The position numbers were made by a program, and so were the translations under genes. Below the pieces are notes generated by a model, which saw only the letters and a list, made by a program, of their open reading frames with translations, was not told the DNA's origin and ran no database searches. Positions 1-6,206 of a stretch of 6,206 bases of DNA are shown here, piece after piece. Origin of the DNA: Holosporales bacterium (GTDB lineage Bacteria; Pseudomonadota; Alphaproteobacteria; BNTO01); NCBI GenBank assembly GCA_031273545.1, contig JAISRQ010000090.1, positions 1-6,206 of the forward strand. Reading direction: 5' to 3'. Numbering within the stretch: position 1 is the first letter of the stretch; each line of letters opens with the position of its first letter.

Positions 1-1
1 C

Positions 2-142
2 GAATGCAGTTCACTGGCTCTACAGGCGTTTCCACCTAGACTAACATCTATTGGACACTGGGCTTTTAGACGGTGCAATCCTCAGATAGATGCACTTGCT
101 TATGCGTGGTCAGAAACCTTTAGGGTCCCCGGCATATGCTAA
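2..142 (+). other. Left-edge open frame, unassigned, possible 3' end of a retroelement-like gene
   Basis: A plus-strand frame is open from the window edge for 46 codons and stops at TAA 140-142. No start is visible, so it is either the tail of a gene lying to the left or chance. It contains RLT at about residues 14-16, then CNPQIDALAYAWSETF at about 25-40. By memory this loosely resembles the C-terminal end of DIRS/Ngaro-type reverse transcriptase polyproteins, where RLT is followed by an SWxPDP-like stretch and DAF...WS. The spacing is shorter than in that family and the PPF ending is missing. A bacterial gene tail or a random open frame are both possible. The rest of 1-161 shows no RNA gene or repeat that I can support. 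Confidence 0.15.
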
Positions 143-161
143 GCATTCGTTTCGTATAGCC

Positions 162-190
162 AAAAAAAAGCGCGCCCCAATAAGGCGCGC
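162..190 (-). terminator. Rho-independent terminator downstream of the rpsI remnant
   Basis: Read on the minus strand, a perfect 7-bp GC-only stem (GCGCGCC at 190-184 pairing with GGCGCGC at 176-170) closes a 7-base loop and is followed at once by eight T residues (169-162). It begins 21 bases past the rpsI stop codon, the usual position for the end of an S9 transcript. The hairpin is undamaged although the gene before it is broken. No other strong terminator is visible between secA and here, so it probably now ends the secA transcript (inference). Confidence 0.9.
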
Positions 191-211
191 ATCCAAAAGA
201 TTTTCCAGAAA

Positions 212-475
212 TTAACGCTTTGAAAACTGGAACTTTTTACGAGCTTTGGGTTGCCCACGTTTCTTTTTCTCTACGACACGGCTATCGCTAGTCAGGAACC
301 CGCCCTGCTTCAGCACCGTGCGTAGCTCCGGATCATAAAGCACCAACGCTCTACTTATTCCGTGCCGAATTGCTCCAGCCCGGTTCGACACCTTGAACGG
401 CTAATCGATCAACATTTGCAAAACAAGCCGCGCAAAATACGAAGTGCACTCACGCCCGTTTACGATGACCCCCAT
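212..475 (-). pseudogene. rpsI: 30S ribosomal protein S9, degraded remnant
   Basis: The minus strand, read in one frame, gives clear pieces of ribosomal protein S9, the small-subunit protein whose C-terminal tail reaches the P-site tRNA. The family motifs visible are VNGRE and TSYFARLVLQMLID, then PFKVSNRAGA, then AIRHGISRAL, YDPELRTVLKQGGFLT, DSRVVEKKK and the terminal KKFQFSKR before TAA at 212-214. Three lesions show that it is dead. A TAG at 401-403 sits where the family has Q in the conserved QP pair. About 18 residues, including the GGGxSGQ loop, are missing between NRAGA and AIRHG. The first 30 or so residues, with the GxRK...ARV motif, cannot be found upstream. The left limit is the stop codon and the right limit (about 475) is only where the similarity fades. 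The normal upstream partner rplM is absent and secA lies there instead. An intact rpsI must be encoded elsewhere (inference). Confidence 0.9.
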
Positions 476-552
476 CTGCATAGCTTGTCTGCAAACAACA
501 ACTTACATATATGAAGATATACACAACTAGTCCAGCCACCATAACATGTAAC

Positions 553-3333
553 CTACGTTTGCGCCCCATGGCAATATTTATAGCGCTTCCCAGAGCCACA
601 CGGACATGGCGAATTGCGAGAGGGGCCAAGTAATGGGTCAAAATCAAATCTTTCCTTTCTTTCCTTTACGGGACCCTCTTCATCATTATCCTGGTTATCC
701 TCCCAATTCGGAAAGAAATTCATTTGATCATCGAATCTCCTATCCCCATTCCCATCGTTATCGTCGTCGTCGTAATCGTTGCCTCCATCTATTTGGTCAA
801 GGAAGTCATCGGATGAATCCAACGACCTGAACAATTTCAATATATGATTTACGTCGCTCATTGATATTTCAAAATGAGACAACTTCCCTAATGTCTGAAA
901 ACGAATATTTTGCATCATCTCAGTAAACATATTGAAGGACTCACGCTTATATTCGTTCAGTGGATTACTCTGCGCATACGCCCTAAGCCCAATTCCCTGA
1001 CGCAAATAATCAAGCGACAACAAGTGGTCTTTCCAATGTTGGTCCAAGTTTCGAAGCAAAAAGCTGCGCTCCGAAGACTTAAGCAACACTTCCGGAACCT
1101 TAGTTTTCTGTTCCTCTAGTTGTTCCTCTACCAGCCGTTCAAGGGCGACACGAACGTCCGTAACCGTCATGGATTCGCGCTGTTTCCAGTCTTCCGTTGG
1201 AATCGTTATGTTGAATATTTCTGAAAAATCTTTTTCTATTTGTTCAAAATTCCACTGGTCGGGAATTGAATCTGGCGGAAAATGAACAGTAATCAAGTGC
1301 TCAAGCGTCTCCTTCCGAATTGAGTCGATTAGGTCAGAAACATCTTCAGCCTTCATTATGTCAAGCCTTTGCCCGTATATTACCTTACGTTGGTCATTCA
1401 TCACGTCGTCATACTTGAGCAAGTGCTTCCGGATCTCAAAGTTATGAGCCTCAACTTTCTTTTGGGCCCGCTCGATTGCCTTGCTTATCCACTTATGAGA
1501 TATCGCTTCTCCGTCCTTCATTCCAGCACGTCGCATCATCGTATCCATGCGTCCTGACCCAAAAATGCGCATCAAATCATCTTCTAGGGATATAAAAAAC
1601 TTAGACGCCCCAGGGTCACCTTGACGTCCAGCACGTCCACGTAACTGATTATCGATGCGCCGGCTCTCGTGGCGTTCTGTCCCTATAACAAACAATCCGC
1701 CTGCGGCCCGGACTTTTTCCTGTTCTTCGGCGACCTCTTGCTTTATCTTTTCGATAAGTTCGAGTTTGCCTGGCCCTTCAGGAACGCCGGCGAGCTCGAT
1801 CTGAACGCGAGCCTCCCAGTTTCCGCCAAGCTTGATGTCGGTCCCGCGCCCAGCCATGTTTGTTGCAATGGTGATGGACCCCAAGCGCCCAGCATTGGCA
1901 ATAATCAATGCCTCCCTGTCATGGTGTCGCGCATTCAAAATTGCATGGGGAATTTTCTCTTTTGATAAAATACTCGCGCATAATTCTGACTTTTCGATGC
2001 TCGTTGTACCAATTAGGACAGGTTGCTTGCGCGCTTGGCACTCTCTTACCAGGGCCACAACGGCGGCATATTTATCCACAGCCTTCAAGTAAACCTCATC
2101 GTCGTCGTCCTTTCTTACTACGGGTCTATTCGTTGGAATTTCTACAGCCTTTAGCTTGTAAATTTCTTCGAATTCAGCTTCTTCTGTAACAATTGTTCCA
2201 CCCATTCCGCTCAACTTTGGGTATAATCTGAAAAAATTCTGATACGTAATTGACGCTAATGTTTGGTTTTCGCGTTGAATTGTCACATGCTCCTTCGCCT
2301 CTAATGCTTGGTGCAAACCTTCAGAGTAACGCCGCCCTTCCATGGTACGCCCAGTAAACTCGTCAACAATGATGACCTCGTCGTCTCGCACGATGTAATC
2401 AACGTCCCGAGCAAAAAGCTTGTGCGCACGTAATGACGCATTAACGTGGTGAACCACAGTTACGTTTTGCGAATCGTATAATTTCGAACCGTTTAATATT
2501 CCAGCCCTTTCTAGTTCCAGCTCTACTCGTTCAACACCTGACTCTGTTAATATTACTGTGCGTTGTTTTTCATCTTTCTCGAAATCTTCTGGTTCAAGCT
2601 TTGGAATAACTAAGTCTATCTGTTTATACAACAAAGAAGAATCTTCGGCCGGACCGGAAATAATGAGCGGAGTCCTTGCCTCGTCAATAAGGATGCTATC
2701 TACTTCGTCCACAATTGCGTAGTTAAACGGACGCATAACAAGTTCGTTTAAGTTGAACTTCATGTTGTCACGCAAATAATCGAAACCAAACTCGTGATTT
2801 GTTCCATATGTGATGTCGGCGTTATATGCGGCCTTCCTTTGTTCGTCAGTTAGTCCATGAAGAATGCAACCGTACGTTAACCCCAAAAATTCGTATATTT
2901 GTCCCATCCACGTCGCGTCTCTCTGAGCCAAATAATCGTTTACAGTTACTACGTGGACCCCTTTTCCTGACAACGCATTCAAATACACGGGAAGGGTTGC
3001 GACAAGGGTCTTTCCTTCACCGGTTTTCATTTCAGCAAGCATGCCATTGTGCAGGGCGATTCCTCCCATCAGCTGGACATCGTAATGCCGCTGTCCGAGT
3101 ACGCGCTTGGCCCCTTCGCGCATGACGGCAAATGCTTCTGGCAAAATTTTGTCCAAGGATTCCCCATTGCGGACACGTTCCTTCAAAACTGATGTCTGGT
3201 GCTTAAGGTCCTTATCAGATAGATTCACCGCCCAGTTTTCCTTTGCATTTACCTTGCTTACTATGCGGCTAAACTGTTTTACGTACCTATCGTTCGCTGA
3301 ACCAAGAATCAACTTTGCCAATCTTTTTAGCAT
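553..3333 (-). CDS. secA: Preprotein translocase ATPase subunit SecA
   Basis: SecA is the motor of the Sec pathway. It binds preproteins and SecYEG at the inner membrane and uses ATP to push unfolded chains across. The 926-residue length is normal for the family. Visible parts, in order: N-terminal helix; NBD1 with Walker A GEGKT (105-109), VTVNDYLAQRD (130-139) and Walker B DEVD (209-212); the preprotein cross-linking domain, about 225-370; NBD2 with NMAGRGTDIKLGG (492-504) and the arginine-finger motif QLRGRAGRQGDPG (563-575); the helical scaffold and wing region, about 615-830, with LDQHWKDHLLSLDYLRQGI; an acidic linker, 840-900; and a zinc-binding tail CPCGSGKRYKYCH (910-922), which contacts SecB or ribosomes. 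Odd points: the motif normally written GMTGT is GMGGT here (376-380), and the linker is D/N-rich. The ATG at 3331-3333 fits family N-termini (MLKRLAKLILGSAND). No clear Shine-Dalgarno precedes it. Stop is TAG. Confidence 0.98.
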   Translation of the reverse strand: MLKRLAKLILGSANDRYVKQFSRIVSKVNAKENWAVNLSDKDLKHQTSVLKERVRNGESLDKILPEAFAVMREGAKRVLGQRHYDVQLMGGIALHNGMLAEMKTGEGKTLVATLPVYLNALSGKGVHVVTVNDYLAQRDATWMGQIYEFLGLTYGCILHGLTDEQRKAAYNADITYGTNHEFGFDYLRDNMKFNLNELVMRPFNYAIVDEVDSILIDEARTPLIISGPAEDSSLLYKQIDLVIPKLEPEDFEKDEKQRTVILTESGVERVELELERAGILNGSKLYDSQNVTVVHHVNASLRAHKLFARDVDYIVRDDEVIIVDEFTGRTMEGRRYSEGLHQALEAKEHVTIQRENQTLASITYQNFFRLYPKLSGMGGTIVTEEAEFEEIYKLKAVEIPTNRPVVRKDDDDEVYLKAVDKYAAVVALVRECQARKQPVLIGTTSIEKSELCASILSKEKIPHAILNARHHDREALIIANAGRLGSITIATNMAGRGTDIKLGGNWEARVQIELAGVPEGPGKLELIEKIKQEVAEEQEKVRAAGGLFVIGTERHESRRIDNQLRGRAGRQGDPGASKFFISLEDDLMRIFGSGRMDTMMRRAGMKDGEAISHKWISKAIERAQKKVEAHNFEIRKHLLKYDDVMNDQRKVIYGQRLDIMKAEDVSDLIDSIRKETLEHLITVHFPPDSIPDQWNFEQIEKDFSEIFNITIPTEDWKQRESMTVTDVRVALERLVEEQLEEQKTKVPEVLLKSSERSFLLRNLDQHWKDHLLSLDYLRQGIGLRAYAQSNPLNEYKRESFNMFTEMMQNIRFQTLGKLSHFEISMSDVNHILKLFRSLDSSDDFLDQIDGGNDYDDDDNDGNGDRRFDDQMNFFPNWEDNQDNDEEGPVKERKERFDFDPLLGPSRNSPCPCGSGKRYKYCHGAQT
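754..780 (-). repeat. Trinucleotide repeat tract inside the secA acidic linker
   Basis: The plus strand reads as imperfect TCG repeats, four of them in a row at 761-772, flanked by ATCGTT units. In secA this encodes the run of aspartates and asparagines near residues 851-860 (DYDDDDND). Short tandem triplets of this kind can slip, changing length without breaking the frame, and the linker they encode is variable in length across the SecA family. This accounts for the local acidity. There is no sign of a regulatory role. Confidence 0.6.
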
Positions 3334-3419
3334 GTTTATATACTTTAGAATATACTTGCAACCTGCTTCAGTGTAACACAGATTTTATCGCAATACATAC
3401 CTAGGGATATTTTTCAGGC

Positions 3420-3438
3420 CAGTCTTATGAAAAGACTG
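3420..3438. repeat. Inverted repeat in the secA upstream region
   Basis: A perfect 7-bp inverted repeat, CAGTCTT / AAGACTG, encloses a 5-base loop (ATGAA). It lies about 87 bases upstream of the secA start and 124 bases past the stop of the Sel1-repeat gene. No T-run follows on either strand, so it is not a convincing terminator. An operator, a Rho-linked or attenuator hairpin, or chance are all possible. Confidence 0.3.
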
Positions 3439-3519
3439 AAGATATCAAGGTTATCAATAAGTTCGACCCAATAAGAAAAATCGCATGCGCTTGTTAGTGC
3501 CAACAGTTCGCAATCATTT

Positions 3520-3542
3520 GGGGCGTAAAAAAATGACGCTCC
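3520..3542. repeat. Imperfect hairpin just downstream of the Sel1-repeat gene
   Basis: GGGGCGT (3520-3526) pairs with ACGCTCC (3536-3542) on the plus strand, with one G-T wobble, around an A7TG loop. On the minus strand, the direction of the genes, the wobble becomes an A-C mismatch and the T7 run lies in the loop rather than after the stem. Its place about 20 bases beyond the stop codon at 3562 is right for a terminator, but the structure is not canonical. Between this hairpin and the secA start I see only poor matches to sigma-70 promoters, so I call no promoter. Confidence 0.25.
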
Positions 3543-3561
3543 AAATGTTTTTAGCGTAGCT

Positions 3562-5715
3562 TTACTTGCAAATCCATATGCTACGTAGGATACTAGCTGG
3601 TGGTAGTGTTCGGGGACTAACTGGTGTATGCATGAAATCACCCAGTTGTCCTATCACCCGGCAACCATTAGTCCTTTCTGGCAGACTTCGCGTTGTTTGT
3701 GCCCTTAGACTTTCTATCTGGGATCGTACTGGATCTAGACGTGGTTGCATTCCGTCAAGTAACCCCTTGGCTTCTTGTATTCCACAATTTATTGCATAGC
3801 TATAATATCTTTCAGCCGTTGCTAGACTATATATTTCTTCTGAAGTGTCTATACATTTGTCGAAATACTGAGCCATAAAGAAAGCTACTTCAGGTATGGT
3901 TTTTATAAAACTTAATATATTCAACGTTTCTAACTTATGTCTTAGTAACAAATCCAAGTTATTCTTGTATTCAACTTCGCTTGGAAGTAATCTTTCTTTA
4001 CTTTTCAGTTGAATTATTTCTAGAAGCGCGTTATTAGCTTCTTCAAGTTCTAATAAATTAAGTGCCCGTCTTTCTATTTCAAGTATAGTTGATTGAGGAA
4101 GTTTATCCTTGTCTTGCAATGCTATATTTAGATCGTGTAGCGTAATTACTCTCTTCTTTTGTAGACACTCCCAATACAGCAGACTAGCTTCCGTAGTGTG
4201 AACTACTCTAAAAAGTTCTGCAGCGGCTTCGTAATCTACAGCAGTCCCTTTCCCGTCCATTAGACACAATCCAATTCTGTACAAGATTTGTTTACATATT
4301 CGCACCTCAATAGCATTTTCTTCACCACGACGACAAGATAATGAGTCATTTAACAGATGGTACCCTTCTGTAGGATTAGAGGGCACACCTTTTCCATCCA
4401 GCAAACGTACTCCGTATAAATACATGGCTTCCATATTTTTTTGATCCGCAAGTAATTTCAACAATCGAGCAGCTTTTTGCTCATTTTCTTCTATTTTTGC
4501 CATGTAAAGTTGTGCTGCGGTGCTTCCTGATTTTGCAGCTATTTTTACGTGCTCCAATCCTGTTTTAGCATCGCTAGAAAAACCAAACTCTGCTCCTGCT
4601 ATAAGGGCACGCCCTAAGTAATAATGTGCATGATGGAAATTCTCATCAATATAAGCCCTACACAAGCTAATAATCTCATCAGGTGGCAAATTAAGCCTTT
4701 CATTTAGCTCTGGACACAAAAAAGGCCGGCACATGTTCGTCAACTCGTGATTCAACAATTCATTTGTAGACGCTCTAAAAAAACCATTATCCTCGCCTGC
4801 TGGATAGAAAAAATTGATCATTTTACACCGATTGAGCACGCGTCGCCGGCTTACTATAGCCATCCATATACAATATGTGTCTCCGAATGTGGCACAACAA
4901 TTCACAATCTTACGCGCAACCTCTCTACGTAATGGTCTTATAAAATGGCGTACAACCTGCAAAGCCAGAGGCAATACTCCATCCATTATAATTAATCCTT
5001 CTTCTATATTTGTTCCATTCCAAAGGGTTCCCCCAGAGCCGTGTATTAACAGTCTTGCAGCCTCAATTTTTACAGGAATATCACCTTCTTTTGCTGCGTC
5101 TACGTAATGCATCATCGCTCTATTTCTCTGTTCATTACGCTCATCTTCATCACTTGTCTCATCTGCCGCTTTTTCTGCCGCTATGCCAGCAAGCACCTTA
5201 CTTGCTCCTAGCGACGCCCCTAAATTCATTTGTCCTGCAGTTATTGGCAAATTATACCCAAGCGCATTACAACCTTCGAAAACTTTTGACGCTTCATCAG
5301 TTTTTCCTTTTCGTTCAAAAGCTAGTCCAATTTCATATATGGCAGGTGCAATGGCATTCATGACCTTCCTCAGTATATTCCAACCTTCTTTGTCCCCATG
5401 AAATATATGTGATGTCGTTAAAAGTTTACCTATTTCTATTTTCTGAGAAAACGTACCTACTTCTGCAGCCTCTTTGTAAAGCTCTGTCATTATTTTTTGT
5501 TCTTTGTCTTTTTCAGCAAAATCACAAATTCTTCTTTTCTCTTGTATTTTGTTGCGCAATATATCTGCTTCTTGGCGCAATCTTTCCGAATGTTGCTCTT
5601 GTTGCGTTAAATTTGTACGTACCTGCAAGTAAACTTCTTGTTGTGCGTTCAGGGTTACTGTAACTGCAGCTATACTTAATAGTGCAGACCTAATCAATTT
5701 GTTTTTCGAGGCCAT
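3562..5715 (-). CDS. Exported Sel1-like/TPR repeat protein of unknown function
   Basis: A 717-residue protein. Residues 1-24 form a Sec signal peptide: K4, K6 and R9, then a hydrophobic stretch ALLSIAAVTVTLNA, with likely cleavage after A24. Residues 26-80 are Q/E/K/R-rich and probably a coiled coil. The rest looks alpha-helical, with Sel1-type repeats clearest at 430-457 (YLYGVRLLDGKGV) and 475-505 (IGLCLMDGKG then YEAAAELF). Weaker units lie at about 125-160 (TPR-like), 214-245 and 363-400. A basic, cysteine-containing segment at 255-335 (C273, C274, C282, C297, C329, C334) interrupts the repeats. Sel1/TPR solenoids bind other proteins. Exported examples in bacteria include envelope factors and host-interaction proteins such as LpnE and EnhC of Legionella, so a periplasmic or secreted scaffold is inferred, not shown. 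The last 60 residues lose helical character and could be a slipped or eroded end. The ATG at 5713-5715 has a good ribosome site and gives the signal peptide. Confidence 0.88.
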   Translation of the reverse strand: MASKNKLIRSALLSIAAVTVTLNAQQEVYLQVRTNLTQQEQHSERLRQEADILRNKIQEKRRICDFAEKDKEQKIMTELYKEAAEVGTFSQKIEIGKLLTTSHIFHGDKEGWNILRKVMNAIAPAIYEIGLAFERKGKTDEASKVFEGCNALGYNLPITAGQMNLGASLGASKVLAGIAAEKAADETSDEDERNEQRNRAMMHYVDAAKEGDIPVKIEAARLLIHGSGGTLWNGTNIEEGLIIMDGVLPLALQVVRHFIRPLRREVARKIVNCCATFGDTYCIWMAIVSRRRVLNRCKMINFFYPAGEDNGFFRASTNELLNHELTNMCRPFLCPELNERLNLPPDEIISLCRAYIDENFHHAHYYLGRALIAGAEFGFSSDAKTGLEHVKIAAKSGSTAAQLYMAKIEENEQKAARLLKLLADQKNMEAMYLYGVRLLDGKGVPSNPTEGYHLLNDSLSCRRGEENAIEVRICKQILYRIGLCLMDGKGTAVDYEAAAELFRVVHTTEASLLYWECLQKKRVITLHDLNIALQDKDKLPQSTILEIERRALNLLELEEANNALLEIIQLKSKERLLPSEVEYKNNLDLLLRHKLETLNILSFIKTIPEVAFFMAQYFDKCIDTSEEIYSLATAERYYSYAINCGIQEAKGLLDGMQPRLDPVRSQIESLRAQTTRSLPERTNGCRVIGQLGDFMHTPVSPRTLPPASILRSIWICK

Positions 5716-5719
5716 ATTG

Positions 5720-5725
5720 CCACCT
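5720..5725 (-). promoter_or_regulatory. Ribosome binding site of the Sel1-repeat gene
   Basis: On the minus strand AGGTGG (5725-5720) lies four bases before the ATG. It is a near match to the Shine-Dalgarno consensus and supports this start. Further upstream, TATATT (around 5754) could serve as a -10 box, but no believable -35 box stands at the right distance, so no promoter is called. Confidence 0.65.
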
Positions 5726-5923
5726 AGAGAGTTTCGACCTGAGCTTATGTTAATATAGATTCGATGAGACCGCTAGCATATACTTAGGGTTTCTGCGTCG
5801 TATCTTTAACCTGAACCACATTAGAGCTTGTATGTTTCATTGTGGTGGGTCGGATGAAGAGGGGCGAAATGTCCACCTGATGTTATTAGACACAACGAAC
5901 ACAGCGGAGTATCTCCACCAAAC

Positions 5924-6053
5924 CTATTTATGGCAAAAATAATCTGCGATCACCATATCAGAAGGAAAATAGCTATCAAATTTATCCATCATCCCCAAAC
6001 GCCTTGCTCTATCGTAAAAATTGGCAACGTCTTTGTCGTTGCATATTGGCCGA
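5924..6053 (-). pseudogene. Possible gene relic, family unknown
   Basis: The minus strand is open for about 42 codons from just after a TGA (6056-6058) to TAG at 5924-5926. The residues include DVANFYDRARRLGMMDKFD followed by SYFPSDMVIADYF, a balanced, amphipathic, protein-like composition. The first ATG is well inside (5990-5992, followed by another at 5987-5989), and no ribosome site precedes the frame. Upstream residues in another frame (DYVDQYSDVGQY) might continue it through a frameshift. I do not recognise the family. Chance remains a real possibility because the frame is short. Confidence 0.22.
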
Positions 6054-6206
6054 CATCACTATATTGATCCACATAGTCACACTGTGAACAGGGCTAAATC
6101 CTAGAAATAAAAAGGTAGCTATATTCACGTAAAATATTGTACATTCATGGAAGTATTTTATTGCAAACGGTTCGCAAATGTTGATTGAATGTTTAAAAAT
6201 GGTAGA

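Larger units (their letters stand above)
5716..6206. other. Gene-poor right flank
   Basis: In these 491 bases I find no intact gene, tRNA or terminator. Several short open frames exist. One on the minus strand (5924-6053) is listed separately because its residues look protein-like. A minus frame open from the edge down to a TAG at 6009-6011 (65 codons) has an odd, F/I/C-rich composition and matches nothing I recognise. A plus frame from ATG 5832 to TAA 5940-5942 (36 codons) has no ribosome site. The stretch next to 5716 should hold the promoter and leader of the Sel1-repeat gene. The overall picture is eroded or intergenic DNA. Confidence 0.5.

Noticed and set aside
75..98. GTGCA / TGCAC inverted repeat near the left edge, considered as a tRNA arm or hairpin
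   Set aside because: The stem is five base pairs with a long loop, and no cloverleaf or T-run can be built around it.
450..647. 65-codon minus frame across the secA 3' end with a GRKRR stretch, considered as the missing S9 N-terminus
   Set aside because: Apart from GRKRR it lacks the ARVW and GxG motifs of S9, it overlaps the secA end out of frame, and it becomes hydrophobic with no family likeness.
2072..2080. TTATCCACA, an exact DnaA-box match
   Set aside because: It is a single copy inside secA coding sequence (the codons for VDK), with no AT-rich region or further boxes nearby.
5832..5942. 36-codon plus-strand frame starting at ATG 5832
   Set aside because: It has no ribosome site, promoter or recognised motif, and it partly overlaps the 5924-6053 frame on the other strand.
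6009..6206. Minus frame open from the right edge (65 codons)
   Set aside because: It has no known motif and a composition expected from AT-rich noncoding DNA. It could only be judged with the sequence to the right.

Overview
The window looks like part of the chromosome of an alphaproteobacterium, probably a host-associated one with a decaying genome. The SecA protein carries the alphaproteobacterial style of motifs and C-terminal zinc tail, and the ribosomal protein S9 remnant ends in the FQFSKR form common in that class. Signs of decay are a broken rpsI and two flanking stretches without convincing genes. The genus cannot be named from sequence alone. All recognisable genes are on the minus strand, so the biological order runs from right to left.

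Layout, in transcription order. (1) 5716-6206 has no intact gene. One short minus-strand frame (5924-6053) reads like protein but has no start and no recognised family, and is probably a relic. (2) 5715-3562 encodes a 717-residue exported protein with a Sec signal peptide, a charged coiled-coil-like segment and Sel1/TPR-type helical repeats. (3) 3561-3334 is a 228-base spacer with two small inverted repeats. (4) 3333-553 encodes full-length SecA, the ATPase of the Sec translocase, with all major domains and an unusually acidic C-terminal linker. (5) 475-212 is the wreck of rpsI (ribosomal protein S9), with a premature TAG, an in-frame deletion of about 18 codons and no recognisable N-terminal part. 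(6) 190-162 is a textbook Rho-independent terminator that presumably once ended the rpsI transcript and may now end the secA transcript. (7) 1-161 holds a plus-strand open frame entering from the window edge, with a weak, unproven resemblance to the C-terminal end of eukaryotic retroelement polyproteins.

The links between genes are modest. SecA would export the Sel1-repeat protein, which has a typical Sec signal, but SecA serves the whole secretome and the 228-base gap argues against tight coupling. I see no new multi-gene system. The observations most worth checking are the rpsI pseudogene (an essential gene, so an intact copy should exist elsewhere), the GMGGT variant of a normally invariant SecA motif, the exported Sel1-repeat protein and the two unexplained edge fragments.
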